The notes beneath the pieces were generated by a model, which saw only the letters and a list, made by a program, of their open reading frames with translations, ran no database searches and was not told the DNA's origin. A DNA stretch of 64,000 nt from assembly GCF_001612785.1 (NCBI RefSeq), contig NZ_BDBC01000031.1, forward strand, positions 146,844 through 210,843. The letters are read 5' to 3'. Made by a program: the position numbers and the translations under genes. This document shows, one piece after another, positions 8,231-16,554 of this stretch (the stretch's first letter is position 1; each line of letters starts with the position of its first letter). This stretch comes from Nocardia beijingensis NBRC 16342 (lineage in GTDB: Bacteria > Actinomycetota > Actinomycetes > Mycobacteriales > Mycobacteriaceae).

Positions 8231-8356
8231 TCAGTCGACGATTTCGATGACCCCGAATCGCCACAGCATCGCGTACAGCTCCCGCAACGGCACGGCGAGC
8301 ACCTGCGTCAGTGCGCCGGTCAGCGGGTCCGAGCCGCCGCCTACATCTATTCCCAT
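8231..8356 (-). CDS. Small hypothetical protein, about 41 residues
   Basis: Forty-one codons from ATG at 8356 to TGA 8231-8233, with third positions almost all G/C after the first five codons. The product ends in a helix-like stretch (LTQVLAVPLRELYAMLW) and RFGVIEIVD. It is antisense to the upstream leader, not the body, of the gene at 8423. The exact start is doubtful (a GTG at 8359 is one codon earlier) and no strong ribosome site is seen. I do not recognise it with certainty; it looks like a small conserved actinobacterial protein, perhaps membrane-associated. Confidence 0.5.
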   Translation of the reverse strand: MGIDVGGGSDPLTGALTQVLAVPLRELYAMLWRFGVIEIVD

Positions 8357-8422
8357 CACATAGGACACCGTGCGGATGCCAGGCGTCGGCTTCTCGAACA
8401 GACCATTACCGGGAGGCAACAA

Positions 8423-8689
8423 ATGGCCGAAAAAACAATCAGCGGCCACCGAAATGCCGTCGATCAGGTGCTGGCCGCGCAGGGTTTCGCGATGGACCTG
8501 CCGTTGGTCGGCCGGGTCCGTATCCCACGGCCCGAGCAGTTGGCGTACTACGGCGCACTCGGCGCACTGGCCGCCGCGGAGATCATCGAATGGCCCGTCG
8601 CGGTGGTCCTCGCGGCCGGTCACTGGCTGGCGCAGGATCAGCACAATCGCGTCGCACACCAGATCGGTGAGGCTCTCGAAGAGGCCTAG
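8423..8689 (+). CDS. Small hypothetical protein with a hydrophobic segment
   Basis: An 88-residue protein with GGGAGG eight to thirteen bases before the ATG. Residues about 42-66 (YYGALGALAAAEIIEWPVAV and on) form one hydrophobic stretch, flanked by a basic RVRIPRPEQ before it and a polar amphipathic C-terminus. It is probably a small inner-membrane protein. Function unknown. It converges on gapB, ending 76 bases from it. Confidence 0.75.
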   Translation: MAEKTISGHRNAVDQVLAAQGFAMDLPLVGRVRIPRPEQLAYYGALGALAAAEIIEWPVAVVLAAGHWLAQDQHNRVAHQIGEALEEA

Positions 8690-8765
8690 CGCAGCGAGCC
8701 ACGGCCACCTGCCCGCGTAACGGCGCATACGACGCCGGAACGCGAGCCGGTGCGGAGTCCGCGGG

Positions 8766-10256
8766 TTACCCCGGGTTGACCGCGGTCAGCACACGGTCGT
8801 CGGCGGCGCCGTCCAGCCGTGCACCGACCTGAGGGTAGGTCGGATACTCGATGCCCGAGATGTACTGCACGGTTCGCACGACCTGGCACGAGTAGCCGAA
8901 CTCGTTGTCGTACCAGACGTAGAGGATCGCGGTGTCACCCTCCACGATTGTGGCGTTCGCGTCGATGATCGACGCCGCGCGCGATCCGATGAAGTCGCTG
9001 GAAACCACGTCCGTGGCGGCGGTGTAGTCGAGGTTGCGGCTCAACGGCCCGGCGAGCGAAACCCCGCGCAGGTAGGCGAGCACCTCGCTCTTGGTTGTCT
9101 CCCGCCGCAGCTGCAGGTTCAGAATCGCGACGGACACGTCCGGGGTGGGAACGCGAATCGAGTTGCCGGTGATCTTGGCTTCGAAATCCGGCATGGCCTT
9201 CGCGACCGCGGACGCGGCGCCCGTTTCGGTGAGCACGAGATTGAACGGCGCGGAACGACCGCGACGGTCCGCCTTGTGGAAGTTGTCCAGGAGGTTCTGG
9301 TCGTTGGTGAACGAGTGCACCGTCTCCACGTGCCCGCGGATGATGCCGTATTCGTCGTCCATCGCCTTGAGCGGGGGAACGATCGCGTTGGTCGTGCAGG
9401 AGGCGCACGAGAAGATCTGCTGCGAGAGATCCAGGCTGCGATGGTTGACGCCGTGCACGATGTTCGGGATGTCGCCCTTGCCGGGCGCGGTGAGCACCAC
9501 CTTCGCGATGCCGGGGCGCAGATGCTGCGACAGACCGTCGCGATCGCGCCACCTACCGGTGTTGTCGATCAGGATCGCGTTCGTTATGCCGTAGGCGGTG
9601 TAGTCGATGGCCGTCGGGTCGTCGCTGTAGATGAACTTGATCGTGTTCCCGTTCGCGGTGATCGTGTCATTGCCGGTGTCGACCTTGATCGTGCCGTTGA
9701 AGTGGCCGTGCACCGAATCCCGGCGCAGCAACGACGCTCGCTTGTTCAGATCGTCGTCGCCTCCTCTGCGCACCACCACGGCACGCAGATTCAGCCCGTT
9801 GCCGGATCCGGCCTTCTCGATGAGCAGGCGAGCGACCAGGCGACCGATGCGGCCGAAGCCGTAGAGCACGACGTCCCTCGGGCCGGATGACCGAGCCTTG
9901 TTGCCGTTGGTCACCTCGGCCAGCACCGCTTCGGTGAACTCTCGGATCGAGAGGCCGCGATCGTCGGCGCGATAGGTCATCACCAACTGACCGAGGTCGA
10001 TCTTGCACGGCCCCAGATCGAGTTCGCTGAGCACTTGCAGGAAGGGCAGGGTCTCGTCCACCGACAACTCCTCGCCCGCGATCTGCCGCGCGAAGCGGTG
10101 CGTTCGCAGGATGCTGATCACCGACTTGTTCACCAGCGACCGGCTGTGCAGCAGGATCGTCACGCCCTTGCGCCGATACAACGTGCCGATGATGGGAATC
10201 ATCGCCTCGGCGGCGGCTTCCTGGGCGTTCCAGCGGTCAAGTTGTTCGGTGCTCAA
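8766..10256 (-). CDS. gapB: Glyceraldehyde-3-phosphate dehydrogenase, GapB type with N-terminal extension
   Basis: A 496-residue GAPDH. An extra N-terminal domain of about 125 residues precedes the Rossmann loop YGFGRIGR. The catalytic Cys lies in SCASCTTNAI, and HSFTNDQNLLDN plus YVWYDNEFGYS are family blocks. The plan and sequence match C. glutamicum GapB (480 residues), an enzyme of gluconeogenic direction that accepts NADP. The conserved N-terminal region begins near a TTG at 10256 preceded by GAGGAA; no ATG or GTG gives a better start, and the open frame up to 10436 has no ribosome site. It stands alone; its 3' end converges with the small gene at 8423. Confidence 0.9.
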   Translation of the reverse strand: MSTEQLDRWNAQEAAAEAMIPIIGTLYRRKGVTILLHSRSLVNKSVISILRTHRFARQIAGEELSVDETLPFLQVLSELDLGPCKIDLGQLVMTYRADDRGLSIREFTEAVLAEVTNGNKARSSGPRDVVLYGFGRIGRLVARLLIEKAGSGNGLNLRAVVVRRGGDDDLNKRASLLRRDSVHGHFNGTIKVDTGNDTITANGNTIKFIYSDDPTAIDYTAYGITNAILIDNTGRWRDRDGLSQHLRPGIAKVVLTAPGKGDIPNIVHGVNHRSLDLSQQIFSCASCTTNAIVPPLKAMDDEYGIIRGHVETVHSFTNDQNLLDNFHKADRRGRSAPFNLVLTETGAASAVAKAMPDFEAKITGNSIRVPTPDVSVAILNLQLRRETTKSEVLAYLRGVSLAGPLSRNLDYTAATDVVSSDFIGSRAASIIDANATIVEGDTAILYVWYDNEFGYSCQVVRTVQYISGIEYPTYPQVGARLDGAADDRVLTAVNPG

Positions 10257-10479
10257 CGTGGGTTCCTCGGATTCCTCGATGTGGACGCGTATCGATGCTA
10301 ATGAGGGCCGCGATATCACCGAGGCCGGATCCCCGGTCGTGAGATCGCCAGGTGGTGTCGCCGATCGAGCGCCATCGGCGACATCCGACGGGTGACCTCG
10401 ATGACTCGGCCGACAGGGTGACCTCGGCGACATCACCGGACCGGGCGGTCGAGGCGCTCGCCCGATCCGGCAGCGGCGC

Positions 10480-11718
10480 CTATCCGATATCGACCACTCG
10501 GGCCCATACGGGCGGCGCGTCCGGGATGTAGTCGGGATCGTGTTCCTGCCATGAAGCGGTGTACTGCCGACGGAACAGGCCCACCACCGTCCGGCACGGT
10601 GGCCGTCTGGACGGCCAGGGCGTCTGGCCGTCGGTCAAGACCACGAGCACATCGGGGTGGGGGTGGGTTCGCACCGCCTTGGCCATGCCCGTGCGCAGGT
10701 CGGTGCCACCGCCGCCGACCAGCGGTATTCGCTCCGCACGGCACAGCGGGTGGACGATTCTCGCCGCCGCGTCGCACGACAGCACGGTGACCAGGTCACG
10801 GCGGCCGCCCACGGCACGGGCGATGGCGGCCACTTCGAGCAGCGCGCTGCCCAGCTCGGTGTCGCTGACCGACCCCGATGTGTCGATGAGCACCGAGACC
10901 CGAGGTGGCGTTCGCCGCAGACTCGGCAGCACCACGCCGGGCAGCCCAGCCGAGCGCCGTGCGGGGCGGCCATAGGTGTAGTCCTCCCCCGCGCCGGCGC
11001 CACAGACCGCCGAGCGGATGGCCGCTCCCAGCAGATCGCGCCAGGGTTGCGGTGGGTGGAACGCTTCTTCCGCCCACCGCTGCCAGCCTTTGGACGCGCT
11101 CCCCGGACGGCCGATGATCCCTTGCGCCACCCGGAATCGGACAGCGTCTCGTTCCTGCTCGGTGAGGCCGTCCGCGCCGTCCGGTCCCAGCTCCCACTCG
11201 CGTTCCAATCCGTCTGCGCCACTACCGCAGTCGATCCAGGCCACGCCGTCCGTATGCGGTCCGAGCCGGAACTCGCGCAGGTAGTCCTCCATGAGCTCCC
11301 CTTCGGGCAACCCCAGCGCCGCGGGTGTGACAGCGTCATCGGGCCTGGCCAGGCCGTCGCCGAATGCGTCGTCGTTGATTTCGCAGTCCGCGGCGATGTT
11401 CATCCGCAGTCGTTCCGCCGGGCCGGTCAGGTCGTGTCGCCGGGCGAATCGGTCGCTGCGACCGTGGTGGTCGCGCAGCAGATGTGACACCTCGTGCACC
11501 CACACGGCGGCCAGGTCCTCCACCGAGGTCCGGTCGACGAACACCGGCGACACGTAGCATCGCCAGTACCGGTCGACGCCCATCGTCGGCACTCGGCGTG
11601 ACTCGACGACGCACAGCGCGAACAGAGCGGTCGCCAGATAGGGCCGGGCCCTCGCGGCCTGCAAGCGGGCGGCGAAGAGCTTGTCGCGGTCCAGCGCTCC
11701 CGGCGCGTTCGCGCTCAT
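10480..11718 (-). CDS. DUF2201-type protein: metallopeptidase-like domain plus VWA-like domain
   Basis: A 412-residue protein. The N-terminal half has HEVSHLLRDH, a zinc-peptidase-like HExxH motif (with the second helix context of putative metallopeptidases), and the C-terminal half a von Willebrand A-like domain with MIDAS motif DTSGSVSD and later GGGGTDLRTG. This matches the DUF2201 architecture. It ends the three-gene unit that starts at 14412, and its ATG overlaps the stop of the MoxR gene by 4 bases, so translation is coupled. MoxR/VWA pairs act as chaperone-like machines that load or activate a client. The client here is probably the first protein of the operon, but this is inference. 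Confidence 0.85.
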   Translation of the reverse strand: MSANAPGALDRDKLFAARLQAARARPYLATALFALCVVESRRVPTMGVDRYWRCYVSPVFVDRTSVEDLAAVWVHEVSHLLRDHHGRSDRFARRHDLTGPAERLRMNIAADCEINDDAFGDGLARPDDAVTPAALGLPEGELMEDYLREFRLGPHTDGVAWIDCGSGADGLEREWELGPDGADGLTEQERDAVRFRVAQGIIGRPGSASKGWQRWAEEAFHPPQPWRDLLGAAIRSAVCGAGAGEDYTYGRPARRSAGLPGVVLPSLRRTPPRVSVLIDTSGSVSDTELGSALLEVAAIARAVGGRRDLVTVLSCDAAARIVHPLCRAERIPLVGGGGTDLRTGMAKAVRTHPHPDVLVVLTDGQTPWPSRRPPCRTVVGLFRRQYTASWQEHDPDYIPDAPPVWARVVDIG

Positions 11719-12956
11719 CGGCCCGCCTTCGCGGCGACACGGCCGGCTGCCCGATCCGCTTCCTGGGACACAGATGCCACCGCGGCGAGTCGCTCGATCG
11801 CCGCGGGCACGTCCCAGTCGTCCCGGCGCAGCGTGGCGAGAGTCGTTGCGGGAACGACGATCAAGTCCGGTGCTCCGGTTTCCGAAGCCTTGACCAGAAG
11901 CGCCCACGCCGCATCCCAGCGGGACTTCTCCGGGCGTTTACGGACTGCCGCCACCACGCCGTCGAGCACGGCCTGGCGCAGATCCCCACGCTCGGGCAAG
12001 ACGGCGGCCGCTGGATCGGCGAGCAGTGCCTCCGGGTCGGGGAGGTCCATCCGGTCGAGCGCGGCCAGCAGTTCGAAACCCGGCCCGTCGCCCACAGCGC
12101 CCCGGACCAGCAGGGAAAGCACGTCCCGGGAGGAATCGGCCGCGGTGGCGAAGGCGATCAACCGCAGTGTCATCTCCCAGCTTCGAGGCGACGGCCACGG
12201 ACCGCCCCGGCGCGTTTCGGTGCTGGGCAGCTGATGCACGAGAGCGGGCCGCGCCGCGAGCAGCCCGCACACCGCACGGCGCGCGAAAGCTACTGCCTCG
12301 CCGAGCTTTTCGGGAGCCAGCCGCGGCAGTGTCGCGTGCGGCCAGGTCCCGCCGAGGCCGCGAACCACAACGTCGTGATCGTGGGTCCATTGCAGATGCA
12401 CGAACCGGTTCGCCAGCGGCGGGCTCAGCTCCCAGCCGTCGGCCGCCGAGGATCGCGGGTTGGCCGCGGCTACGATCCGCACCTCGGGCGGCAGTTGGAG
12501 GGCGCCGATCCGTCGCTCCAGGACCAGGCGGAGCAGGGCGGCCTGCACCGCGGGCGGCGCCGTGGACAATTCGTCCAGGAACAGCAGGCCACGACCGGCC
12601 CGGACGAGTCGTACGGCCCAGTCCGGCGGAGCCATCGGGACGCCGTGTTCCGCGGGGTCGTCCCCGATGATGGGCAGGCCCGAGAAGTCCGACGGCTCGT
12701 GCACGCTGGCGATCACCGTGGTCAGCGGAAGGTCCAGGTCGGCGGCGAGTTGGGTGAGGGCAGCGGTCTTCCCGATCCCCGGCTCGCCCCACAGCAGAAC
12801 CGGTAGGTCGGCGGCCACGGCCAGCGCCAAGGCCTCCAATTGGGGATCGGTGCGGGGTTCGGTGGTCACCTCGCGCAGCAGAGTCAGCAACTCGTCGGCG
12901 ACGTCGAGTTGGGTGGGACGGACCGGATCGGCGGACGTGCGGACAGCAGTAAGCAT
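11715..12956 (-). CDS. MoxR-type AAA+ ATPase
   Basis: A 413-residue AAA+ ATPase with Walker A GEPGIGKTAAL (about residues 57-67), Walker B LLFLDELSTAPP, sensor 1 VAAANP and a downstream helical lid. VHEPSDFSGLPI and the glycine-free arrangement after Walker B are usual in the MoxR branch. It would remodel a partner protein with ATP in the cytosol. It overlaps the VWA gene by ATGA and follows the large unknown gene by 55 bases. A longer open frame to 12966 in another phase is a shadow. Confidence 0.9.
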   Translation of the reverse strand: MLTAVRTSADPVRPTQLDVADELLTLLREVTTEPRTDPQLEALALAVAADLPVLLWGEPGIGKTAALTQLAADLDLPLTTVIASVHEPSDFSGLPIIGDDPAEHGVPMAPPDWAVRLVRAGRGLLFLDELSTAPPAVQAALLRLVLERRIGALQLPPEVRIVAAANPRSSAADGWELSPPLANRFVHLQWTHDHDVVVRGLGGTWPHATLPRLAPEKLGEAVAFARRAVCGLLAARPALVHQLPSTETRRGGPWPSPRSWEMTLRLIAFATAADSSRDVLSLLVRGAVGDGPGFELLAALDRMDLPDPEALLADPAAAVLPERGDLRQAVLDGVVAAVRKRPEKSRWDAAWALLVKASETGAPDLIVVPATTLATLRRDDWDVPAAIERLAAVASVSQEADRAAGRVAAKAGR

Positions 12957-13011
12957 GTGTGATCACCTCGAGGGTCGGCGGAGTCGAGTGGAAGCGGCGA
13001 GGATCGCCGGG

Positions 13012-14412
13012 TCAGTGCGAGGTCGCGTGGCGCGGGTGCGCGCGACGATCGCGTGGGCGGCGAATCGGTGGGATGCGGCCGATTCCTGGTTCGGACAGGC
13101 CGGATTTGAACAGTCCGTGGATGATTCGGCGTTGCGCGGACGTCTCGAGTTCATCGCGCAGCGCACCGTCGCGCAGTATCGCGTCGGGACCGAGCAGTCC
13201 TCCCACGATGGCCAGCGCACCGGCGGTGTCGCCATGGTCCAAACGCTCCCGGACGCCGGCGAGACAATCCGGATGACGGTGCGCCTCGTCGATAGCCCGA
13301 AGGCAAGGCAGCGGAGTGCCGGTCAGAGCGACCAGCAGTTCCTCCCGCCGGATCTCGGCCTGGTCGTGGTCGAGCGCGGACAAGACCCCGTCGACCAGCC
13401 CGATCCGGTGCTGTTCTCCCCTGCATTGCACGAGACGCGGTTGATCCGCCCGGTCCGTGACCCGTGGTGCGCCGGTCGGCGAATAGTCGGGCACCAGCGC
13501 CGAGGCGACCAGCGGATGCAGCCGATCCGCCGCAATCGCGCCGGCCCGGATCAGTTCCAGATCGGGCAGCACCCAGGTCGCCGCGTCGGGCAGGACGGGC
13601 AGCGCCGAGATGCCGCCGGTTGGGTATCCCGACGCGATTCGCACCGTCGGCGGCCCGTCCCCGTCCGAGTCCAGGTCCAGGACCAACCGTCGCCGGGCTC
13701 CGAGACGTACGACGAAGGTACTGCCGTGCCGTCCCTCGGCCTGACGCAGAATCTCCGCCTCGGCCGCCCATCGGTCGACAGCGCAGCGGCGAGCCCGCGG
13801 CGCTACGGCGAGCAGTTCGGGGTCGAGCATCGGGCGGTCATCGGCGTCGTGCTCGGCCCCGGAGCGTATCCCCAGCTCATCGACCCTGCGTGCGTCCCAC
13901 AGGTGGCGATGGAGATCCAGCCGGAAACGCCGATCGGGACGCGGATGCGGGTGGAGGCCGCTACCGGCCCCGGCGGACCCGTCCCACAGCGCGAGGCTGA
14001 TCCGCTGACCGGCGTCCGCCCACGCCGGGGCGGTCCGAACGACGAGGTGCACGGGAGGGGAGCCACGCCGGTCCTGCGCCGCGCCGTACCGCGCCAACGC
14101 GATGGTCAGACCCGGTCGTAACAAGCCGTCCGGAGCGACCCTCGGCATATGCCAGCGCAACAGGTCGGGAGCCAGATGGCGGAGATCGGCACGGATTCGA
14201 GCCGCGAGGTCGTGCCCGTGACTACGCGCCACCGACCGCAAATCGAAATCGACGTCGAAGCCTGCCGCGGCGCACGCGCCCGCCCAGTCCCCCACACGAC
14301 GGCGGGCGGTAGCAGTCTCGATCATGGAAGGCGGCACGGCGAATTCACGCACACGCGGCCAGAAGGAAAAGCGGGAGTCGTCCCCATTCGCGATGTGAGT
14401 GAGCATCAGCAC
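13012..14412 (-). CDS. Uncharacterised protein, first gene of the MoxR/VWA operon
   Basis: A 466-residue protein without a domain I can name. The N-terminus has FSFWPRVREFAVPPSMIE and LRADLRHLAPDLLRWHMPRV; the middle has HPHPRPDRRFRLDLHRHLWDARR; the C-terminal part is helical and rich in Arg, Asp and Ala. There is no signal peptide or membrane segment, so it is cytosolic. Similar trios occur in other actinobacteria as far as I recall, with this protein always linked to the AAA and VWA genes. It is a good candidate for the substrate or effector of the machine. The next gene starts 55 bases downstream. Confidence 0.7.
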   Translation of the reverse strand: MLMLTHIANGDDSRFSFWPRVREFAVPPSMIETATARRRVGDWAGACAAAGFDVDFDLRSVARSHGHDLAARIRADLRHLAPDLLRWHMPRVAPDGLLRPGLTIALARYGAAQDRRGSPPVHLVVRTAPAWADAGQRISLALWDGSAGAGSGLHPHPRPDRRFRLDLHRHLWDARRVDELGIRSGAEHDADDRPMLDPELLAVAPRARRCAVDRWAAEAEILRQAEGRHGSTFVVRLGARRRLVLDLDSDGDGPPTVRIASGYPTGGISALPVLPDAATWVLPDLELIRAGAIAADRLHPLVASALVPDYSPTGAPRVTDRADQPRLVQCRGEQHRIGLVDGVLSALDHDQAEIRREELLVALTGTPLPCLRAIDEAHRHPDCLAGVRERLDHGDTAGALAIVGGLLGPDAILRDGALRDELETSAQRRIIHGLFKSGLSEPGIGRIPPIRRPRDRRAHPRHATSH

Positions 14413-14789
14413 TCACCTTGCACGAATGGAACCCCCAATCTTTGGACAGAAGGAGTCGTCATCGAGTCGATGATAGCGTCCCGCGTCGACACCGGCCAAT
14501 CGACACAGACCCGTGACAGAACATGTTGCCGCCCAGCTCTTTTCGCTTTCACCGCAGCGATCGCGGACAGGTCGGCGCGTCGTTCCGGTTCGCGCACAAC
14601 CACTTCCGCAAAAAGCGGAAACATCATGCCACGCACCGGAGATGGGCGGCATCCAGCGCCGGGCACATCGTCGCCCGCGGCCGGTCGTGCTGCCGCTCGG
14701 TTCGTGGAGAGTGTCCGCGTGTCCCGAGCGACCGCCGGTCTCCGTCGAAGCTGTCGTCGACTTTCGCGGGTGGGCTGAACGGGGTGTCT
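14413..14789. other. Intergenic region without a supported gene
   Basis: About 377 bases separating the start of the MoxR/VWA operon from the end of the deaminase gene. The part next to 14412 is richer in A/T and should contain the operon promoter, but I cannot fix -10 and -35 boxes. Frames that cross it lack coding-type third positions. Confidence 0.4.
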
Positions 14790-15272
14790 TCAACCGCGGG
14801 AGGCGTAGGCACGGTGGAGGGCCTTGATCGAATCGGCGAGTTCGGCGACCGGCCCGTCCACCACGGCGCCCGGCACGACGTCGGTGATCGGCAGCGCCGC
14901 GACCGGTGCCCGTGGGACGCCCCACTCCGCCAGCCAGGACACCAGCTGGTCGGAGGACACGGCGTACACGATCCGCCCGAGGCCGACCCAGCCGTGGCTG
15001 GCCGCACACATCGGGCAGTGTTCGCCGGAGGTGTAGACGGTGGCCGCGGCGCGCTCGTCAGGCGGCAGGTGGGCCGCTGACCACCGGGAGATCTCGAACT
15101 CGGGATGGCGTGTCGCGTCACCGGCCTTGATCCGGTTCCGGTCCTCGAAAAGCACTTTCCCGTCGGCCGAGACCAGGAGCGAGCCGAACGGCTCGTCCCC
15201 GTCTTCGAGTGCCTCTGCGGCGAGTTCGACGCAGCGGCGCAGGTGCGTGAGGTCCTCGGCGGTAATGGTCAT
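14790..15272 (-). CDS. Cytidine/guanine-deaminase-fold nucleoside deaminase
   Basis: A 160-residue zinc deaminase of the CDA superfamily. Zinc ligands appear as HPEFE (the His of the HAE-type motif, with Glu two residues on as proton shuttle) and SGEHCPMCAA (CxxC). The first motif reads HPE rather than HAE, as in some bacterial guanine deaminases and Tad-like proteins. It would deaminate a purine or pyrimidine base; which one is unclear. The start at 15272 fits the family. A strong stem-loop at 15295-15332 separates it from the secreted-protein gene upstream. Confidence 0.85.
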   Translation of the reverse strand: MTITAEDLTHLRRCVELAAEALEDGDEPFGSLLVSADGKVLFEDRNRIKAGDATRHPEFEISRWSAAHLPPDERAAATVYTSGEHCPMCAASHGWVGLGRIVYAVSSDQLVSWLAEWGVPRAPVAALPITDVVPGAVVDGPVAELADSIKALHRAYASRG

Positions 15273-15294
15273 GGGACCATTTTGCTGGCCGGGA

Positions 15295-15332
15295 GCGGGT
15301 GGGCCTTGCCGGAGTCGACAAGGCCCACCCGC
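15295..15332 (-). terminator. Stem-loop terminator of the secreted-protein gene
   Basis: Perfect 14-bp arms, GCGGGTGGGCCTTG at 15295-15308 and its reverse complement at 15319-15332, around a 10-base loop. It lies 16 bases after the stop of the gene at 15349-15657 and has no U-tract. Confidence 0.85.
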
Positions 15333-15348
15333 CGGCGCAGCCGATCGG

Positions 15349-15657
15349 TCAGCGCATCGGCGCCGGTCCGCATTCCTTGCCCATCAGGTCGGGGAGGTGG
15401 GCCCACCCGGACGAGCAGCTCACGACCTCGCCGCCGTTCACCAGGAACGGCTGCGTGATCTCTCCGCTCTGCGGCGCACCGTTCGACGGCGTGCACTCCA
15501 TAGCGGTCACCCTGCCCTCCCACACCGGCGAATGGGACGAACAGTTGTAGTTCCACATCTCCTGTTGTGCGGAGACGGTCGGCGGACAGAACAGCAGCGC
15601 CGCGGCGGCGGCGAAGAACGGGGGAAGGCCGAGACGAACGAGGCGTGTGGCTCTCAT
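15349..15657 (-). CDS. Small secreted four-cysteine protein
   Basis: A 102-residue protein with a clear Sec signal peptide: basic start (RATRLVRLG), hydrophobic core and a likely cut after PTVSA (about residue 30). The mature 72 residues hold four cysteines, enough for two disulfides, and end in CGPAPMR. No family is recognised. It is exported and probably extracellular or wall-associated. It is a single-gene unit ending in a strong stem-loop. Confidence 0.78.
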   Translation of the reverse strand: MRATRLVRLGLPPFFAAAAALLFCPPTVSAQQEMWNYNCSSHSPVWEGRVTAMECTPSNGAPQSGEITQPFLVNGGEVVSCSSGWAHLPDLMGKECGPAPMR

Positions 15658-15975
15658 GACGATCTCCTTGTCCTGGTTCCGTGCGGTCTGAATCGATAAC
15701 CGTCCCGGACGTCCGGCCCGGGTGGTAGCGAGCAGAAACTGCGTGGTTGCTCAGGAGAGAACGTGCACACTGCGAGAAGGACGCTACGCCGGAGACGCCC
15801 CACCCCGGTGGGAAACGCAGGCCGCTGTGATCATCCGGATATCCGGCGACCGTGCCGGCCGCCGGACGCGGGTGAAAGACGCACGCAGATGACCTTCTGC
15901 CCTGTCGGCACCTACGTCACCGTCGAATGATGATCGGAGTAACGAGCGTGCCGCCGTAGTAGAAGGAGATGCATC
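15658..15975. other. Divergent promoter region between secreted protein and Hrp1-like gene
   Basis: About 318 bases with no gene I can support. It must hold the promoters of the divergent genes at 15657 and 15976. A weak match to a DosR-type box was considered near 15889-15902 and not accepted. Confidence 0.4.
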
Positions 15976-16422
15976 ATGACGACCGCGCGGACGATCATGC
16001 GGCCCGACGTACAGCACATCAATGTCCGAGACACCATGGAAACAGCCGCCCAGCGCATGCGTCAGCTCGACATCGGCGCATTGCCGATCTGCGACGGCGA
16101 ATGCCGTCCCGTCGGCATCGTCACCGATCGCGACATCGTCGTGAAGGTGATAGGTGTCGGCGCGAACCCGAAGACCACCACCGCAGGAGAATTGGCACAG
16201 GGCGCCGACCAACTGCACACGGTGGATATCGACACCGATATGCATGATGCGCTGCTGCTCATGGAGCAGAAGCGGATCCGTCGGCTCCCGGTCACCGATA
16301 AGGGCATGCTGGTCGGCATCATCACCGAGGCCGATCTGGCCCGCAATCTGGCCGATAGCACCGTCGGCGAATTCGTCGAGGCGGTCTGCGCGGCGCATCT
16401 GCCCGCCACCGAGAAAGTGTGA
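15976..16422 (+). CDS. Hrp1-like protein with two CBS domains
   Basis: A 148-residue protein made almost wholly of two CBS motifs (about residues 10-65 with LPICDGECRPVGIVTDRDIV, and 72-130 with IRRLPVTDKGMLVGIITEADL). It matches the plan of mycobacterial Hrp1 (Rv2626c), a soluble dimer induced by hypoxia that may bind adenine nucleotides. AGAAGGAG lies before the ATG. It sits 132 bases before a receptor kinase gene on the same strand. An Rv2629-like gene lies 5 kb away, which recalls the Rv2626c-Rv2629 grouping. Confidence 0.88.
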   Translation: MTTARTIMRPDVQHINVRDTMETAAQRMRQLDIGALPICDGECRPVGIVTDRDIVVKVIGVGANPKTTTAGELAQGADQLHTVDIDTDMHDALLLMEQKRIRRLPVTDKGMLVGIITEADLARNLADSTVGEFVEAVCAAHLPATEKV

Positions 16423-16554
16423 GTAACTGAACGGGATTACCGACCCCAATGCGGTGATGCAGTAGGAATGTCGGGCCGATATCATCGATATGCGACCTTT
16501 TCACGATGCTGATCCTCCGTAGCGAACGCGATTCATCCGTGCGGGAGGTGGTCG

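Noticed and set aside
8231..8728. A 165-codon frame covering the antisense of the gene at 8423
   Set aside because: Only its last 41 codons have coding-type third bases; the rest mirrors the 88-residue gene.
15889..15902. A DosR-like box upstream of the Hrp1-like gene (ATGACCTTCTGCCC)
   Set aside because: Only 8 of 14 positions fit the palindromic consensus and the left arm is poor. Not called without expression data.
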